Assembly: GCA_016840385.1 (NCBI GenBank)
Contig: JAEOSL010000073.1
Location: 1 to 17,027 of the forward strand
From: Candidatus Thorarchaeota archaeon
GTDB taxonomy: Archaea > Asgardarchaeota > Thorarchaeia > Thorarchaeales > Thorarchaeaceae
DNA: 17,027 bases
Direction of reading: 5' to 3'
Of the stretch, positions 15,167-17,027 are shown one piece after another. Below the pieces are notes generated by a model. It worked only from the letters and a program-made list of their open reading frames with translations. It was not told where the DNA came from and did no database searches. Each line of letters opens with the position of its first letter. Position 1 is the stretch's first letter. Both the position numbers and the translations under genes were made by a program.

Positions 15167-16591
15167 ATGAATAATAGTTTCATTAAGGATTATGTAGAAA
15201 TACCATCATTTTCTCAACGAGATCTGTTCATAATCATTGTAGTAGGGATAGTTTCAGCATCCTTGGGACTTTTACTTGCAGTTCCTTCGAATCATATCTT
15301 TGATCTCACTCCTCTCCTCAACGCTGTAAATATTGTGGGCATGACTTTCGCTACAGGTCTGTTTTCGTTTTTGACTGCGGGTCTTCTCTTCAGTAGTCAA
15401 GCATCACGGTCCTATCTCCTGAGGAGAATCAATGAGGTTGGAGCAAAGCGAGCTTATTTGATTCGTACTCTTCATACTTTTCTTGTCACTAGCTTATTTA
15501 CTATCATAATTACAATCATTGCATTCCTACAACCCCTCATTCTTGGCACTTTCATCTATTACCCTGCAGGTATCGATTATTTTGCATTCCTGCCATTAGT
15601 TCTAGGTGCTTCATTGGTAGTTTCTATTTGTTTGACTTCTATCGCTTCATCTTTGGCTGTCATTACAGATGATTGGCGATTATGCACGGTGCTTGGCAGT
15701 GTATCAACTATTGTGATTGCATTTATTGCAGGTTGGAATATCAGTCCAAGTGCATTCAATTATTCACTCACTCGGAATCTGACTCTTCTAAGTCCCCATA
15801 ACATCGTTAGAGCTTTGACAATTCAGTTGAGTGGTTACCAATTCGAGTCTGCAAACGATATGGTGGACTACGTGGGATTCGTAGTTTCAATAGAAGGTAT
15901 TGTAGGTGCCCTCCTGATACTCGGCGCGATATCAATTGTACTTCTTTTCATAGGGCAGAAAGTTCTATCTAAGACTTCTACTCGCTGGACCGTCTTAGAG
16001 GGCATGATACCAGATCATAAAATATGGGCGTCATCTCACTCTGCTGAGAAACTTCAGGAGATTACTCGTATTAGACGTGGTCTGAAACTTCAAAGAGGTT
16101 TAACAATAACGATTGTTTGTGTTCTTATTGTTTCGATGCTTGGTGGGGTATCGGTATATACTACTCAAATTCAGAGTAGCACGACAATTATTCACTATGT
16201 AAGTCCTGTGGATGGAGAACGAGTCCCAGTAGGATCTTGGATAATATTTGATGTTGATGTTCGCCCTCCATATCCCGACCTCTTCAATCTGTTGCGTTTC
16301 TTCTGTGGTATTGAGAATTGGGGTAATGCTTCCGATACCTTGAGTTTCTACTATGGCATTCTTAATATGTCCTCTACTGACTTTGATTTACTTGAAGAAT
16401 CGAGTCGGCTTGATTTGCTTTTCAGTCGAGAGAACCGAACTGATACAGGTGGTTCAGGGTTTGGAGTAGGGAAGAATCTAGAAGAATCCTATGGCCCATA
16501 TGTCTGTGTATTGAAGATAGTATCAGTTGCAGACCCCACAGAAAATAGCTATATTGAAGCTGAATTACTTATCATCCAAGCAGCGCACTGA
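15167..16591 (+). CDS. Seven-helix membrane protein with outward C-terminal domain, possibly ABC-2 permease-like
   Basis: This 474-residue protein has hydrophobic helices near residues 19-40, 54-76, 103-124, 138-165, 174-190 and 240-263, then a cytosolic basic linker (265-310), a seventh helix at 311-332, and a polar C-terminal domain of about 140 residues with two cysteines (C380, C447) and probable beta strands. The first six helices, the conserved-looking SQASRSYLLRRINEVGAKRAYLIR loop split after helix 2, and SPHNIVRAL before helix 6 recall ABC-2-type export permeases, but no ATPase gene accompanies it here. If the seventh helix crosses as expected, the C-terminal domain (VSPVDGERVPVGSWIIFDVDV) is outside the cell and looks like an Ig-like or carbohydrate-binding fold. 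ATG 15167 is supported by an upstream GGAGGGAT. Substrate and role are unknown. Confidence 0.8.
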   Translation: MNNSFIKDYVEIPSFSQRDLFIIIVVGIVSASLGLLLAVPSNHIFDLTPLLNAVNIVGMTFATGLFSFLTAGLLFSSQASRSYLLRRINEVGAKRAYLIRTLHTFLVTSLFTIIITIIAFLQPLILGTFIYYPAGIDYFAFLPLVLGASLVVSICLTSIASSLAVITDDWRLCTVLGSVSTIVIAFIAGWNISPSAFNYSLTRNLTLLSPHNIVRALTIQLSGYQFESANDMVDYVGFVVSIEGIVGALLILGAISIVLLFIGQKVLSKTSTRWTVLEGMIPDHKIWASSHSAEKLQEITRIRRGLKLQRGLTITIVCVLIVSMLGGVSVYTTQIQSSTTIIHYVSPVDGERVPVGSWIIFDVDVRPPYPDLFNLLRFFCGIENWGNASDTLSFYYGILNMSSTDFDLLEESSRLDLLFSRENRTDTGGSGFGVGKNLEESYGPYVCVLKIVSVADPTENSYIEAELLIIQAAH

Positions 16592-16733
16592 CGAATGGAT
16601 ATTGTTTACCAATTAGATATATCGGGAGTAAAAGAGTGAATTCTGAACAATCTACATCTCGTTTCATATTGAGATATTCGTTAGCAGCTTATGAAGCAAC
16701 ACTATTGACCTTGTTTGTAATCCTCTCTAATTT

Positions 16734-17027
16734 TCACGGTTCAGAAGTATGAATGTCCTTTTCTTCAGGCCAACTAGTGGGACCCTTGGGAACAGGTACT
16801 AACCAAAGTATCAGTAATCCAACGATGAAGAGTATTAGAAGTGGGATACCAAATAGCAACGCAGGAAGTTCAACGAGAACTCCAGTTATTATCACATACC
16901 TACGTGAGGTCATGCTCCGATAATACCTGTACACCATTGTAGGGTAGCCTAATCGTAGTAAGGTGAGGGGGATAGCGATAAAGAGGAAGGATGTATTGAA
17001 TGAGTAACCCGCAAGTGTGATGCCTAT
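16734..17027 (-). CDS. C-terminal part of a membrane protein, cut by the window edge
   Basis: The frame is open through the right window edge. An internal ATG at 16937 could be mistaken for the start, but codons upstream of it continue as a hydrophobic segment (reading inward from the edge: IGITLAGYSF, NTSFLFIAIPLTLLRLGYPT), so at least 97 residues are present. This gives one helix near the edge, a basic cytoplasmic loop (YRYYRSMTSRR), then a long hydrophobic hairpin (YVIITGVLVELPALLFGIP, then LLILFIVGLLILWLVPV) and a short polar tail with PEEKD. No family is recognisable. It converges on the seven-helix gene with a 142-bp gap in which I see no feature. Confidence 0.65.
   Translation of the reverse strand: MGITLAGYSFNTSFLFIAIPLTLLRLGYPTMVYRYYRSMTSRRYVIITGVLVELPALLFGIPLLILFIVGLLILWLVPVPKGPTSWPEEKDIHTSEP

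Noticed and set aside
1..17027. tRNA or rRNA genes and CRISPR arrays
   Set aside because: I read the gaps between genes on both strands and saw no cloverleaf pattern, rRNA-like stretch or regularly spaced repeat.

Overview
The window reads as a chromosomal segment of an archaeon. The evidence is a full-length archaeosine-type tRNA-guanine transglycosylase with a C-terminal PUA domain, a RadA-family recombinase paralog, TTTATAAA-type TATA boxes, and Shine-Dalgarno sites of the GGAGGTG type. An Asgard-like (for example Thorarchaeota) lineage is my impression only; nothing here proves it.

Region 1 (1-3982, + strand) is an ABC importer operon of the Fe(III)/FbpABC type. It holds the C-terminal part of the substrate-binding protein, a fused two-domain permease with two EAA loops, and an ATPase with a C-terminal TOBE-like region. 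It meets the convergent tgtA gene with the two stop codons overlapping. Region 2 (3979-7940, - strand) is tgtA followed, on its upstream side, by a TnpB (IS200/IS605/IS1341-type) gene without a tnpA. The TnpB has an unusual RuvC-II site and a long C-terminal tail that coincides with a hairpin-rich stretch, probably the overlapping omega RNA. The TnpB 3' end sits only about 60 bp upstream of tgtA.

Region 3 (8059-14564) is the most interesting part. A 1420-residue protein (+ strand) carries an N-terminal AT-hook-like motif, a RecB-like PD-(D/E)XK nuclease core with a QxxxY motif, and a later segment that resembles a RecA/RadA core without a usable Walker A. It converges, with a 29-bp overlap, on a - strand operon: a four-helix membrane protein, a divergent RadA paralog with intact Walker A and B but no catalytic glutamate, and a small acidic protein I do not recognise. 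Together they could be an undescribed DNA repair, recombination or defence module. That is inference from domains and position.

Region 4 (14565-17027) holds a 600-bp stretch without a convincing gene, a seven-helix membrane protein with an outward C-terminal domain, and the C-terminal part of another membrane protein whose frame runs off the window end. An AT-rich sequence motif is shared between the region upstream of the 1420-residue protein and the region upstream of the seven-helix protein.
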